A stretch of DNA of 64,000 nucleotides from Anarhynchus alexandrinus (Eukaryota; Chordata; Aves; Charadriiformes; Charadriidae). The translations under genes and the position numbers were made by a program. Location: assembly GCA_008711295.1 (NCBI GenBank), contig VUYV01000036.1:261187-325186 (forward strand). Reading direction: 5' to 3'. Numbering within the stretch: position 1 is the stretch's first letter; each line of letters opens with the position of its first letter. Below, in pieces: positions 49,279 to 61,600 of this stretch. The notes beneath the pieces are model-generated. The model did not search any database, was not told where the DNA came from, and saw nothing but the letters and a program-made list of their open reading frames with translations.

Positions 49279-51150
49279 AGATAGTAAGAAACAAGGTTTT
49301 CAATAACTTGACTAAATGCTATTTATATTCTTTTAATCTAAAGAATAAGAAATTTTACAAAATTTTTGCATTTCATTTTGAATTAAAATTATCAGTTTTC
49401 CAAGACTTTCACAAAAATATTTCCCACAATTTTCAAATTTTTATTTATAATGGACTTGGATAGTTTACCTTAAAGGTTTGTTCTTCTTCACTTCTTTCAT
49501 CTCAGAAAGTGTAGTATATATAAGGAAGGGCAAGACCAAAACCTAGAAATAAGAGTAATATGCAATATTTCAAACAAGTTTGTCTTAATTCCTCTGTTTT
49601 TCTAGTGGAAAAACACAGAGAAACCGTTCTTGTTTCTTTCACAGTGTCTTACTTTCTAATTTTCTGTTTCTTTCTCTGATGAAAAAAAAAAGATTTAAAA
49701 AAATAAAAAGAAAGTGGTTTTCTCCATCAATAATGAAAATACTACTTTATAAAATATTTTAAACAAAAAATCTTAATACATTATCAAATAAAAATTCAGC
49801 CACCTTTTTCCTTTCTTTAACTCATTAGAAAATTACATTTTGAATAGTTCCACTCTCCTACCACCTTTCTTATGATATTCTGAGATAAGATTTGCAAAGC
49901 CAAGCCATCTAATAAGCACTTGGTTTTCAGAGTATTTGCATGCTCTGCAATAGTAAACATACTACTAATAAAATTTTCCAAAGATTTAATCACTGCAAAG
50001 TATAAAACCAGTGCTTCCCAAGAAGCAGGCAGAACTTTTCTGCTTCCCCACTAATTCCTGCCAGTGATTGTGTGCTCACAGAGCTTAGCAGTGACCCTGA
50101 TTCAGAATTTTTCTCAATTTCAAAAACCAACGAGTGATCCACTGGAGGCATTCAAAGCACCCTTGGTTGTTCATGAGAATTTTATCGGACTCTGAGAGCA
50201 GCTTTTCCAGCTGACAGATCTCTTTTGTGAGGCTTAACTAGGTCGGCCACTCACATTGTAATGCATGTCTGGATCTGAACCCTGTGGCCCTGCCCTGTCT
50301 CTGCTTGCTCTAAAGATTCACATTTTCAGAAATACGTCCTCTCTGAAAAATCTGCCCGGAGTGAACTGCAATCTGAAGTCACAATGCACTGACTAATCAG
50401 TACTATATCTTCGATATAAAAAGAAAGAGGCTGATGAGTTGAAGTGAGAACAACTATCAGAAATCTGTTTATCTCCTCCTTTTATTTTTTTTTTTTTAAC
50501 AGTGAGGGAAAGAGAAGGGGAGGAAAAAATAGAGATTTTTAAGAGCAAGTCATTTTATCCTGAAAAGTCAATTAAGTCTTTCTTTTTTTTTTCAGTTCAG
50601 TCTCATAGTCCCAGTTATAAAGCCAGGACAACAGACTAGCCCTGCACACCTGTGGGGAAACGAGAATAGGATTCTTTTGCCAAAACCTGAGAAGAATCAG
50701 TGAAAACTATGCCTTACATTTGTTAAAAGACAACTTGGCCATAAGCCAGAAAAACTGGGAATGGCAGAGTAAGGATGAAAAAATGTGCACATGAAGTATT
50801 TTTTCAATGTGTCTCCACATTCTGTATATACACCTTGCATATAGAATGGCATGCTGGATTAGTGATTCTTATTTTACTAGTTAGGTAGCTTTCACGTCTC
50901 TATTAAAGTTACCTATGGCCCAGATAGTCACTTGTAAATGAAAAAGATGTATTTTTGTTAAACAGGTGAAAGATCTAAACCAAAACAGGTCAGTTTCATG
51001 GGTGGTGGATTATTAATTACTGAATATGTCTTATTAAACAAGATTTTACATCATAATAACATTAATTTTTTAAGAACAATTTTCTTCTACAACAATGCAG
51101 CACTTTACCCTAGCAAAACTGTTTAAATCCTTTTTTCCTCTTACCTTAGT

Positions 51151-51214
51151 GGAAGGGAAGGGAAGGGAAGGGAAGGGAAGGGAAGGGAAGGGAAGGGAAG
51201 GGAAGGGAAGGGAA
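51151..51214. repeat. (GGAAG)n microsatellite, nearly 13 pure copies
   Basis: Uninterrupted GGAAG units over 64 bp, equivalent to repeated GGGAA. The strand is pure purine and has twelve GGG tracts separated by two bases. It therefore meets the usual G-quadruplex pattern and the polypurine pattern for triplex DNA. Purity suggests a recently active, probably polymorphic locus. Confidence 0.97.
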
Positions 51215-52099
51215 AGATGAATGACTTTACTTATATAGTTCAGACAGCTGGAGATAAACATCATATAAAATGAGGACAGAACTTTAATTAATGTTGATAG
51301 TTTGCATTAAGACCACTGGTCTTTCTTTTTACATAAGCTTTAACAAATTTACTCGCTGCTAAGACAGTGCATCAGAGAATTAATTTGTACTTGTTTAACA
51401 TTTACATACCTCATGAAAACTACAGACCCAGGAAATTGGAAAATATGTTTCAAAGCTTAAAATAATCTCTTCCCCTAGCAACTGCTTAGGAAAATGAGAC
51501 CTTTGACTTTGATTCAGAAATTGTTTATGCTCCTAATGGTAATTTCATCAGCATTTGATGAAGGTTCCCCATTATGTAAAGGGTAACTGTAAAGCATATG
51601 AAGTATCAGAACAAGCACGGAAAAGCCACAAGAGGTTCATTTCACAAATGAGGTTTACAATGTCTGGGGCACATTCTGTGATTAAACCTAGATTAAAGGT
51701 AAGCCGGAACTGTATTTTGATATTATGGTGATATGTCACCTTGCAAACAGCCTAAAGAGCATGCACCCAACTACAAACTGAATTCAGCCCATAGGAACAA
51801 TCATCTACTCCACACACCTCTCCTACTTACCTTTTTGACAAGGCATCCTCACACATGCACAACTCTGATCCCTGATATCGTTTCACAAAGCCCTAGTACT
51901 CCCCTTTCTCTCCCATGTGTAGTAGAAAATTCTGTGTACTCATTAAGGGCGTATTCTGTACAACTCTTCCTCTTAACCCCATCTTCCTTTCCTGCCTTGT
52001 AAACATTACCAGTCAGTGAAACTATTATATGTAACATAATCTGATTTTTCATAAAGAAATAGTCATTATGACTAACAAGGTAACATACAAAAAAAGAAT

Positions 52100-53035
52100 A
52101 ATGTAGAATGAAAGGGACCTCTGGAGGTTATCTGGCCCAATCTCTTATTCAAAGCAGGGAAAACTTCAAAATTACAGTGAATTTCTCAGAGCTGTGTCCA
52201 GTTGAGTTCTGAATGCCTGCAGGGATGGATATGCCTCACATCTGTTGAGGCAACCTCTTACAGTGTTTGACCACCTTCCTGGCAAACAATTTTTTCCTTA
52301 TATAGAGTAAAAATTTTGCTTGCTTCTACTTAGGTCTGCTGTCCCTAATCCTTTTCCTTTGCACCTCCAAGAGCAGCCTGGCTCTGACTTTTCTATACCT
52401 CCCATTCAGGCTGTGGAAAACCGCACGCTCCCCTGAACCCTTTTTTCCAGGCTGAACAAGCCAACTTTAGTGTGTCTCCTCATGCATCATATGCTCCAGT
52501 GTCCCAACTTCTGGATGGCCCTCCACTGAGCTACCTCCAGTATGTCCATGTCTTTCTTGCACTGGGGAGCCCAGACCTAGACCCAGCACTCCAGATGTAT
52601 CTCATCAGTGTTGACCAGAGGGGAAGGATCCCATCCCTCAACTGGCAGTCATTGGTCTACCCCCTGCAGCCTGTTATGCAGTTGGCTTTCAGCACTGAAA
52701 GGGCACATTGCTGGCTCATGGTCAACTGGTTGTCCACCAGGATTCCCAGGTCCTTTTCTGGCAAGCTACTTTCCAGCTGGTTGGCCCTGAGCCTGTACTG
52801 GTGCTTATGATTATTGCTCTCCAGGGGCAGGATTTTGTATTTCCCTTTGTTGATCTTCATGAGGTTCCTGTCAGCCCATTTCTCCAGCTTGGTAAGATTC
52901 CTCTGAGTGGCAGCCCTGTCCTCCAGTTTACTGACAGTTCCATTCATCTGGATTTTTTTTTTCTGGATTAACTTACTGAGGGTTCACTTAAACATTTATT
53001 GGCCCCGGATCATTCCCTGACGAACTCCACCAGTA
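52100..53035 (-). mobile_element. old CR1 LINE fragment with internal deletion
   Basis: Minus strand and clearly more diverged than the others. The plus strand starts GAATGAAAGGGACCTCTGGAGG with the terminal octamers already eroded, then the ORF2 C-terminal region. The minus frame 52,657-52,947 reads 'KLEDRAATQRNLTKLEKWAD' and 'KHQYRLRANQLESSLPEKDL' and 'GILVDNQLTMSQQCALSVLK'. Just upstream, at about 52,995-53,030, the minus strand resembles the 'PQGSVLGP' palm block. The bases that should lie between these two blocks, including the FADD box, are missing. Confidence 0.88.
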
Positions 53036-54404
53036 CCTATCTACCACTTGGACTTTGCACCACTGACATCTACCCTTCAAGCTTAGTGGTTCGTCTTGTC
53101 TGTTTTCAAGTGTCATCACTAACTTTTCCTATCTCTTAATGTTAATTTTTTATTTTAAAAAAAGCAAAATTAAAAAGAAACACAAGCATGGCACTCATTT
53201 CGTAGGACTGAAAATCACAACTCTCCATGCTCAACTTTCTCACACATGCTTTTCTATTTTACAGAAAACATTAAAAATAATCCTTTCACATTCTAACATC
53301 TAGGGAAAAACAAAGAGAGGACAGATAATTTTTCTTTTAAAGTTACTTCTTAAAAATGTATCTTCCAAAGGGTTATCTGAGTTCATGACACCTGGATGCA
53401 AATTGCAGTTTTCTGAGCACTTCTACTCTTTAATTTTTTTTTTTAAAGGAAATTGGCAAAGCAAAAACACTCAGAGCTGTTCTTCCTTTCTTCACAGGCT
53501 ACTCCTGAAAAAGCCCTCTTGAACTAATATGTAAATGTGTATTACTGCATAATTAAGGATTAGAAAAATGAGGCCAAACTCATCCAGTTTACTTTTTCCA
53601 GCCAGCCTTGTATAAATGAGGTGGCAATCTAGAAGAAGTTGGTCTTTTCATTTAAACTGGGTCTGTTCCAGAAGACCACGTACGAATAGAAATATTTATT
53701 GAAGGTGAAATATTCCAGACTTAAACAGTGGGTAGGAACAGCAAATTCCTGAATAGTAATTAGTATTTAATTGTATAATATTTGCTTTTTTGCATACTGT
53801 TTTCCTTAATTCATAAATATTTTTATCTATTTCAAAAAACAGGAGTTATGCTGCTGGTTTGGTATTTTTGGAAAAATTATTTTAGACATATTAATAATCC
53901 GATAGCTTAAAATAACTTTTTCTAATTGATTTTTCTACCATTCTGCATTAAAAAGTTGAACACCTTTTTCTCTGAGAGTAGGTTGGTGCATGGACACATG
54001 CCCATGTTCGTGAGTCGAGTGACATTCAGAACTGACCTAACATTCAAATATATGTCCTTATTTTGGCTTCCAGTGACTACCAAAGTTCATCTTAGTCCCA
54101 GTCCAAAAGCCAACAGCAGAATTCCCTTAATATAGGTCTGCCTCATGTCAAAATTCAACAAGAAAGGTGGATGTAAGGACAAAATATGCCAAGAGTTTAG
54201 AGATATATTCAAAAAGGCATGGTTGCCTCAAGTTCAAGGTTCCAAGGAACACTTCTTGATAAAAAAAAAAAAAAGGAACTGTTAAAATCCTGGTAAAAAC
54301 CAGCTTGATGAAGTATTTCTGACCAGCTACTACTTCAGTATCACAAACAATTTCAAATAACAGCTACCTGAAGTAGCAGTGGTGATAATAAATGATTAAT
54401 TGCA
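53036..54404. other. unique AT-rich non-coding DNA
   Basis: No gene recognised. A runs lie near 53,156 and 54,260-54,274. Confidence 0.5.
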
Positions 54405-54468
54405 GAAACACAGAATCACAGAATGGTCAGGGTTGGAAGGGACCTCTGGAGATCATCTAGTCCAACCT
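54405..54468 (-). mobile_element. CR1 LINE 3' tail fragment
   Basis: ACACAGAATCACAGAATGG, then GGTTGGAAGGGACCTCTGG and GATCATCTAGTCCAACC on the plus strand: a 64-bp piece of CR1 tail in minus orientation, of the 'cctctggagatcat' type. Confidence 0.95.
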
Positions 54469-56978
54469 TCCATCATTCCTGCAGTCCCTTAACTGATGAC
54501 AATAAACAGGCAAGTGAAATGCCACTTACTTCTAACCTAGGATAGGCAAGGTCTGAGTATTACTTTCCTAAATATTTTTTACATGAGGGGACACCTCAAG
54601 GTAAGCACTCTGCAGAGGTGTTTGCAAACTGAGTGAATATCAGCAAGTGAGCAAATGCCCTGCTCTAGCAGTGGTGGTCTGCCAAGTCTGATCCTGAAGA
54701 TCCTCTGACATCGCTAACCTCTAGCATTCTTTATATCACTGCTGCAGCTGCTGAGGAGGTCCCAGGGGGACAGGAGACAGAGGTTGGTGAGGGTCACACG
54801 CTCTCCCTGACTGGGACTGCCGCTGCTGGCACTGGATGGACCTTTCCACTGACCCAATGGGGCATTTTTATTTTCTTATTCTGGCAGTATGACACAAACT
54901 TTACACACACAAGTGGTTATGGGCTTGGCTCGAAACACATTCACATTCCACACTGAGCCTGTCCTGTCTACTCTCTCTTCCGTGCCCAGATCCCATGCAA
55001 GATGCTCTCCGTGTCCCTTGCAGCACTATGAACAGAGTGTGGCACCTTAAGTGTCTGGGAATACTGTGTGAATTGAAACATACACCACAGACAAACAGGT
55101 CAGCCCTGAGTGCTCTGAACAATGTTTCTGACTTTGTTCACCATCTTAGACAGTCAGCTGTTGGCCTCTGACATGGGTTATGCACTACCTCCGCCTGCAC
55201 ATGCCCTCACACTCCACGTACCCCTTGGCACCCTGGCACTCCAGGCCAGAAGCGAGGAGAAGAGTAGCGGGGGAAGAGGAGCAGGGAGGGAAGAGTAGAA
55301 TGTGTTGGAGGACAGTGGTAAGGCCAAGATATCACAGAGATATTTTTTTCTCTTTTAAATGGAAATATCATCAGTGCTGATTGATTTCTGTCTACCTATG
55401 TGGCATTTGTTTCGTATGCCCCTGCAGTAAGCAGAATCTGCTCAGAAATGGTGCTTGGCTAGTCACTCTGGTGGGAAGGGGGAAGGTCGATCACTAAAGC
55501 TTGGGCATCTGCTTTCAGGGTGTAAAACTGCATCAGGTATGAGTGAACCCAGAAAAGCAGACTGCGTTGGTTTGCTGTGGAAGGAGCCCATGTATGAGAT
55601 TTTTTTGCACCTTGTCATAAGGCGGCTGGCTTTGTTGGCAAACTGGATATGGTATTCAGTTGGAAACAACTGAGCAAGAGTCATAGGTCATTCTCTGGTG
55701 AAACTCAGGGGTACAGCCCTTGTGCAGGGCCTGGAGCCCTTTTCCAGGGCCATTGAAACAGCAGCAGGTCAGCTGTCATGGCTTGGAGGATACAGTGGTT
55801 CTGGGGACACAGATGAGCCAGGCGTGGGGGTAATGGGGGCCATGCCTTGGAAGAGTCATGCCCTCCTGATGGGGCAATCACAGGTGGTGCACACCAGGCA
55901 GTGCTGCCAGGGCCACGCACGCATGAATGTATCAGTGAATCCACCAGGTCCAAAGATCCTGGCACCTGCATTCGAGCATCTATGCCATTAAATCATTACG
56001 CCTCTGACACTGTTTCTGGCCCAAACCAACAAGCACTCTCCCAAACTATTTCTAGACATGATTTCAGAGTCAACACAGGCCAGTGACCATTTCCAATCAG
56101 CAGTTCATGTGCGGCTACGCTATTTTGGTGGATAAGGGTGTTTAATAGTATGGCTGTGGCCAGCTGGCCTCAGGGCCAATGGCAGTAATTAATTACCGAT
56201 ATAGATGGAGTCCAGGCTTCCCTAGGGCCCTTCTCACCACTCACCCGAGGGCACAGTAAGGATAAACCGCAGCAGATGGTGAGGATTTTTCACCCCAATG
56301 TACCACCAATGGACCTGTTCCAGGACAGTTTGCAACCAGGAAGACTGGTTTTATGGAACCTGAAATAGAATACTTTCATTGCCTAAAAAGCAAGACCTAG
56401 CTTTGTTTTTCTGTAGGACACTATGCTACAGTTCTTCTATGAGGACACCCTTCAGCTCCCTTTTCTGGCCAAAGTGGCTACTTGAAGCTCACAGTGGTAA
56501 ATCCTCACACAGGGCTTCCTGAACTACTGTTGCTCAGGGACCACCACAGGTGGCTGCCGATGCACTCCCTGGTGGTGACAGTCCCTGGCTTTATGCTGGG
56601 CCATTTTCACATGCAGCGAATGGACTGAATTGATCCTTTTCTCCCCCACACATCACCTCTTCAGGAAAAGATCCAAAACCTCCTTCTTGCACACTAGCAG
56701 CTCATTTGCTGTCCATACTGCAGTCAAAACCAGCTTTCTTCTTCATTGGGAAGCTGAGATTTCATATGAAATATAGATTGTGCCTGGGGATCCACCACAC
56801 AATCATATATTATTGATTTATGGACTTGCTTTGTACTGCTAGCCAGCTACATGCTCCCCCTCAAAATGATAGTCAAAGTTTGTCAGATTCTTTTCCTGAG
56901 ACAGCCGTTAATTCTGGAATATATTTACAAGGTTTGAAACTCTGCTTGTCATTTCATAAAGCAACACAGTGCAAAATT
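54469..56978. other. relatively GC-rich unique sequence, unidentified
   Basis: Visibly richer in G+C than the flanks, with more overlapping open frames on both strands (up to 97 codons). None of these resembles a known protein and none has a frame favoured over its shadows. It could be an old LTR or other degraded repeat, or a regulatory block. I see no LTR ends, primer-binding site or polypurine tract. Confidence 0.4.
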
Positions 56979-57045
56979 GCAGAGGAGTTGGACTAGATGA
57001 CCTTTAAAGGTCCCTTCCAACCCAAACTATTCTATGATTCTATGG
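56979..57045 (+). mobile_element. CR1 LINE 3' tail fragment
   Basis: GCAGAGGAGTTGGACTAGATG, then CCTTTAAAGGTCCCTTCCAACC and ATTCTATGATTCTATGG. It is an extremely 5'-truncated copy (67 bp) that still has two terminal octamers and little divergence. Confidence 0.96.
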
Positions 57046-58394
57046 TTGGGTGTCCCAAGTATCTCCCTTGGCAGCAGACATGAACACTAGTTCTTGGAAT
57101 TTGCATGAATTCCAGTTAAAGGAGATAATGAATGTAAATGGTACAGACTTACAGACATTAACAGGATTTAGTAGATATGGAGCAGTTATAGTGATGCACA
57201 TAAGCTGTATTTTATGGTTTTATAAACTAAAAATTGGCAGACTCTGTTAGCTAGCCCTAAGAACAGTGATCCTGATGTATGCACAGAGTTCCTTGTTACG
57301 TTGCACAAAGTACGCACTTGCCTTTTAATTAGTCCTGTGAAAGCTGCAGGGGTTGTGGGTCACCATGAGAAGGGTACTTAGGGAGAGATAACAAATTAAG
57401 AAAGAAAGAAAGAAAATGCTCTGAAATGTCTGACAGTGAAATTAACAGTAATACAGAGAGGAATGGGAAAAGGCCTTCTTCACATTTATTGTTGTCTTGA
57501 AGCTGCAGCAAAAAAAAAAGTCCATCAACTTATATATTGCAGTGATTAGCAATTTCCAGTCTCCACACAGTGATTATCTTCAGGCTCCGACTTAGAGCTC
57601 CCCTATTCCTGCATGCGAAAGCACAGGCGCCTGCCAACTCTGCACACAGTTCCCTCACTGGAAAAGTGGAGGAACTCCAGATTTCTATAGTGCAATGGGC
57701 AGCTCCTTCTGAATCACTTTATAATTTCCATAGCTGAGTATATCAGGTTAACCTTATACTTCTAAAAGTCACGATGTGTACTCCCTTTCTCCTCCAGCAT
57801 GACATACAGTGGCATATCTGTGTTCAGTCGATGGTGTGTGTGGCAGGGGGGGTTGTCTCCAAGTTGTAGCTGACTGGCTGTGCCAGTCCTTCTCCCCCTC
57901 CAGATGAAAAGCAAATGATGCTTTGAGTCTCTGTACCTTTAGTCTCAGGTAATGCACAAAAGAATGAGGTCAAACATGGGGCAGGGGAGGCTGTGGGGTG
58001 TGAGGTCTTCATCATCCTGTAAGTCATCTTAACCTTGCCTCAAAAAAACTGTGCAAAAAACATTTATCTCTTATATAACAGCTTACTAATGTTACTCGTT
58101 ACTTTACTGATATATAAATAATTGCTGCAGGCAAAGCCCCAGCTCCACTGCACTTAAATTTAAAACTGGGATATGTTTGTACCTCTGTCAGATGCCAAAC
58201 AACTGTTCAGTAGTTTGAAGTTAAAAGAACTCCTTTTTATTATATCTAATGCTTATGATTTTTTAAAAGTAAAAATACAGCCAGGCCAATCTTCAGTAGA
58301 AAATTTAACTCTTTTTCTGTATAGGATAATTGTGGCTGCCCAGTGGGTAACCAGTAATGTGCTATTATCTGGCAAGGGTGCCAGGTAGATGAGA
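57046..58394. other. unique non-coding DNA
   Basis: No gene recognised. A short (GAAA)n run lies at about 57,398-57,416. Confidence 0.5.
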
Positions 58395-58684
58395 ACAGTC
58401 TTTTTTTTCAGTGGTGCCCAGTGATAGGACAAGAGATAACAGGCACAAACTTGAACATAGGAAGTTCCATCTTAACATGAGGAGGAACTTCTTTACTTTG
58501 AGGGTGGCAGAGCACTAGAACAGGCTGCCCAGAGGGGTTGTGGAATCTCCCAAACTGGAGACATTCAAAATCCGCCTGGACGCCATCCCATGCAACCTGC
58601 TGTAGGTGACCCTGCTCTGGCAGGGGAGTTGGACTGAATGATCTCCAGAGGTCCCTTCCAACCCTGACCATTCTGTGATTCCGT
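58395..58684 (+). mobile_element. CR1 LINE fragment, ORF2 C-terminus and tail
   Basis: Begins TTTTCAGTGGTGCCCAGTG and runs through the sequence encoding the ORF2 C-terminus, including CAGAGCACTAGAACAGGCTG. It ends in GGTCCCTTCCAACCCTGACC and ATTCTGTGATTCCG. It shares the 'SFQWCPV/AT' coding variant with the 38.1 kb copy and the 'atctccagagg' tail with those at 23.5 and 54.4 kb. Confidence 0.95.
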
Positions 58685-61600
58685 TATCTCATTGACTTTC
58701 AAAATGCCTGTGCAAACTGGATTCCCTTCCAACAGCCAAGTGCTTTTCATCCCTGCTGAAGAGTTTTGCTGTTATTTTTATATTTGCCCCTAGCTTTGGT
58801 AAATAAGCTACTAACAGACATTCTTGCATTTTTCTTGCAAAATCTCTGAACGGCAAGGTTTAAGCTTCCAGGTTTTGACATCGCAGAGGGGTAGCTCTTG
58901 GACAAAGATCCCTCGGCTCATTATTCACAAGAAGCTTTTTTTCACCAAGCAAGGCAAGTCCTAAACTCAGAAGCAGGTACAGTACAGACAGATGAAAGAA
59001 GATAGTGAAAGAAATGTATAGAGGTTTTATTTTGTTTTACTTTTCTTTTCTACCTGAAACCTGCTATGGTGATTGTGATAAGACCTCAACCTTAGCTTAG
59101 ATGAAGTAATGATTTTCTGAAGGAAGAGCAGGAATTGGAGGAATAAGCCAAAAACCACAGGTTTCCTCATTTGTTTGAGTTCTTAAAAATCAGGAGTCCT
59201 GTCATGTACCAGCATGGGTAAAGGAAGACAGTGGAGCAGAGACAAGGAAAGAGATGGGAGAATCTGCTCCAAGAAGTTTATGCATCTATTGAAGCCCCAG
59301 GAGCACACGCACCAGGCCAATCCTTCAGCTGCCTCTTCCCGCTCCCCTCAGCCCCCTCCCAGTCTGGTGACTTAAGGCAAACAAGAGTCATGGGTGCCAG
59401 CAGCAAGATGAGGGGAGAGCAGCAGATTTCATGTTGTTCCAGCAGTGAGAAAGTTGCTCAGGTTGCTGACACATGTTGTGGAGACAGATTTCCGCAGTGT
59501 GCAGACTGAAATGTATAATCTGAACAAGGTTATAAGCCAAACATCTACAGTGTTTATTGAAAACATCCCCGATGTTTAAAATTCTGTGGTCTTCTGAAAC
59601 CCAGAAATCCAGCCCTGCAGTTATTTCTCCATTTCAGAGAGAACGACATACATACATGCTTTGGGAACACGTGGGTCGCGTTTTTTCCCCTCCCTCCTAG
59701 CAGGAGAGACGGTTTAGCCTGTTTTTCCTGGTTCACATCCTGGGATGAATCACTGCAGACAAACAGCTCCAGCAGAGATGCAGCTCAGAGGCCCATACAG
59801 GAGGAGAAGAGGAGCTGTCTGTCCCTCTGGGCAGGGATCGCCGTGCAGAGACAGGGAGAGGGGAGGAGAGTGATTTATGTAGGTTCCTTTATGAGGGTGT
59901 CTGGCTTTCAGATAGTGTGGGATTTTTCTTTGAAAAACAAACAAACAGTAGTTATATTTCTCTTAATTGTCTGGAAAAACTCACTCCTTCAGCCAGTCAC
60001 TCTCCTCTTTGCTCATTCTTTTAACTCTCACTCATGCTAAGCTGCTTTAGAGGTATTTTTGGAGATATTCAGGCTTGGAACGCTGTGTTCCTCCTAGCTG
60101 TTTTCAAACTTTCTTGCATGATGTTCCTTTCCACAGTGTGGGTCTTTGGGCCAGCCAGAAAGAAGGATATTGCTGAGCACAAAAAAAGCCTTGTGTATCT
60201 TCCCCAATAACTACTTTAAAGGCTGTAACATATCTGCAGAGGGATTTTAGCATATTTTAAGATGCCAAAGGACATTTAAAGGCAGTGTCTGGTGACATTA
60301 TGCATGACACCTCTTCCCTGCAAAAGTGGGAAGTGAGAAGAAATAAAGGCTAGACAGGATTATTTGTTCAAATGTACCCAGACTTGGCTCTGTGTAAAGA
60401 GGTACCACAACCTCTCAGCTCTTGCAAAACTGACCCTTTTGCCTGTGTGTGCATTTGCGCGTATGCATAAGAGAAAAAGAGGGAGCAAGAGAGAACATTC
60501 TTGTGACAGTACGCAGAGCTGTTCCCATCCGTGTGGCACTGGGTTTCTGGAATTAATATCTTGAGAATTCAGAAGTCCTGTAACTACAAGAGAGAAAGGT
60601 TCTTGCATCGGAGAAAGGAACAGCTGAATTTCCACAACTCCAGAGATCCATGCTCATTTCTTTCATATTTTAACACCAGATATTTTGTTTGTACATTGCT
60701 TTCTGTTACGTATCATCCCGGCAATCTATCAGCCTGCCTGAAACACTGTCATGTATTACAGGCTAGATAGGAACTAGAACGGATTTCATCCCTGTGTGGA
60801 TAAAATATATGAGATATCGCTCAAGGTAGATTTTTAGAGCATCGCTGCAAATGTAAACTGGATTCCTGCCATGTGCACCAAGAGGACATATTCGCACCTC
60901 TTCTGAAGTTCCTCTTCAGTTTGTGTTCTAGCAAGTACATTCCCTAGCTGCTGCCCTGGACATTGCTACAAGTGATCTGTGTCACTGTTGCTGCTGGCAG
61001 CACATGGAGGGAGAAAAGTCTGGGATCCCCTGGACTAAAGCATATTGTTACTTTCTCAAGTTAAATTTCATTATTATTTCTCTTTTCACTGTTGCCATGT
61101 ACCATTGTATTGGTCATACTGGTTAAATGTCCATCATCACACCTTTCATTTCTTCACATTTCGTGTGAAATGCATTGGGTTTTTGCATGGAAGGGATTGG
61201 AGCACTTAGACTTCCAGACACACGCTTGGACTTCCGCATAATGATTTTTGATATATATAAAATATACGGATTGTGTATACACACTCATAGGCACACACAC
61301 ACAAATGTACAGAATCCCAAGGTCATTTATTTTATTGACGGCTGTTTGATTATATTGAGAGCAAAGATATTCATTAGACTTCATTTGATTTCTACTCAGT
61401 TTAAACCTAAGTGCTATAAGCAATCATCCTAGTGTTAAAATAAATTCAGCCCTTACTGTTCCTAGGAGACTTCTGTGTTTTAAAAGCCCACACAGATTTC
61501 ACTTTAAGCAAGCAACGAGGAGAGCACAGGTTTTCTCTTTAAACAGAGCATACCCTTTATCATGGATATGCCAAGTAGATAACTATTCTTTCTTCCTTTC

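Larger units (their letters stand above)
46081..52099. other. unique, strongly AT-rich non-coding DNA
   Basis: Six kilobases with very few open frames and no recognised gene or transposon. Contains an (ATAC/ATAT)-type tract at 49,210-49,278 and a pure (GGAAG)n array at 51,151-51,214. At about 46,120-46,170 a short stretch (AGTCAGTGGAAGAAATAGAAGCC) faintly recalls an ancient MIR/L2 tail but is not callable. Confidence 0.5.

Noticed and set aside
54469..56978. endogenous retrovirus or solo LTR
   Set aside because: No paired terminal repeats, TG...CA ends, primer-binding site, polypurine tract or gag/pol/env similarity seen.
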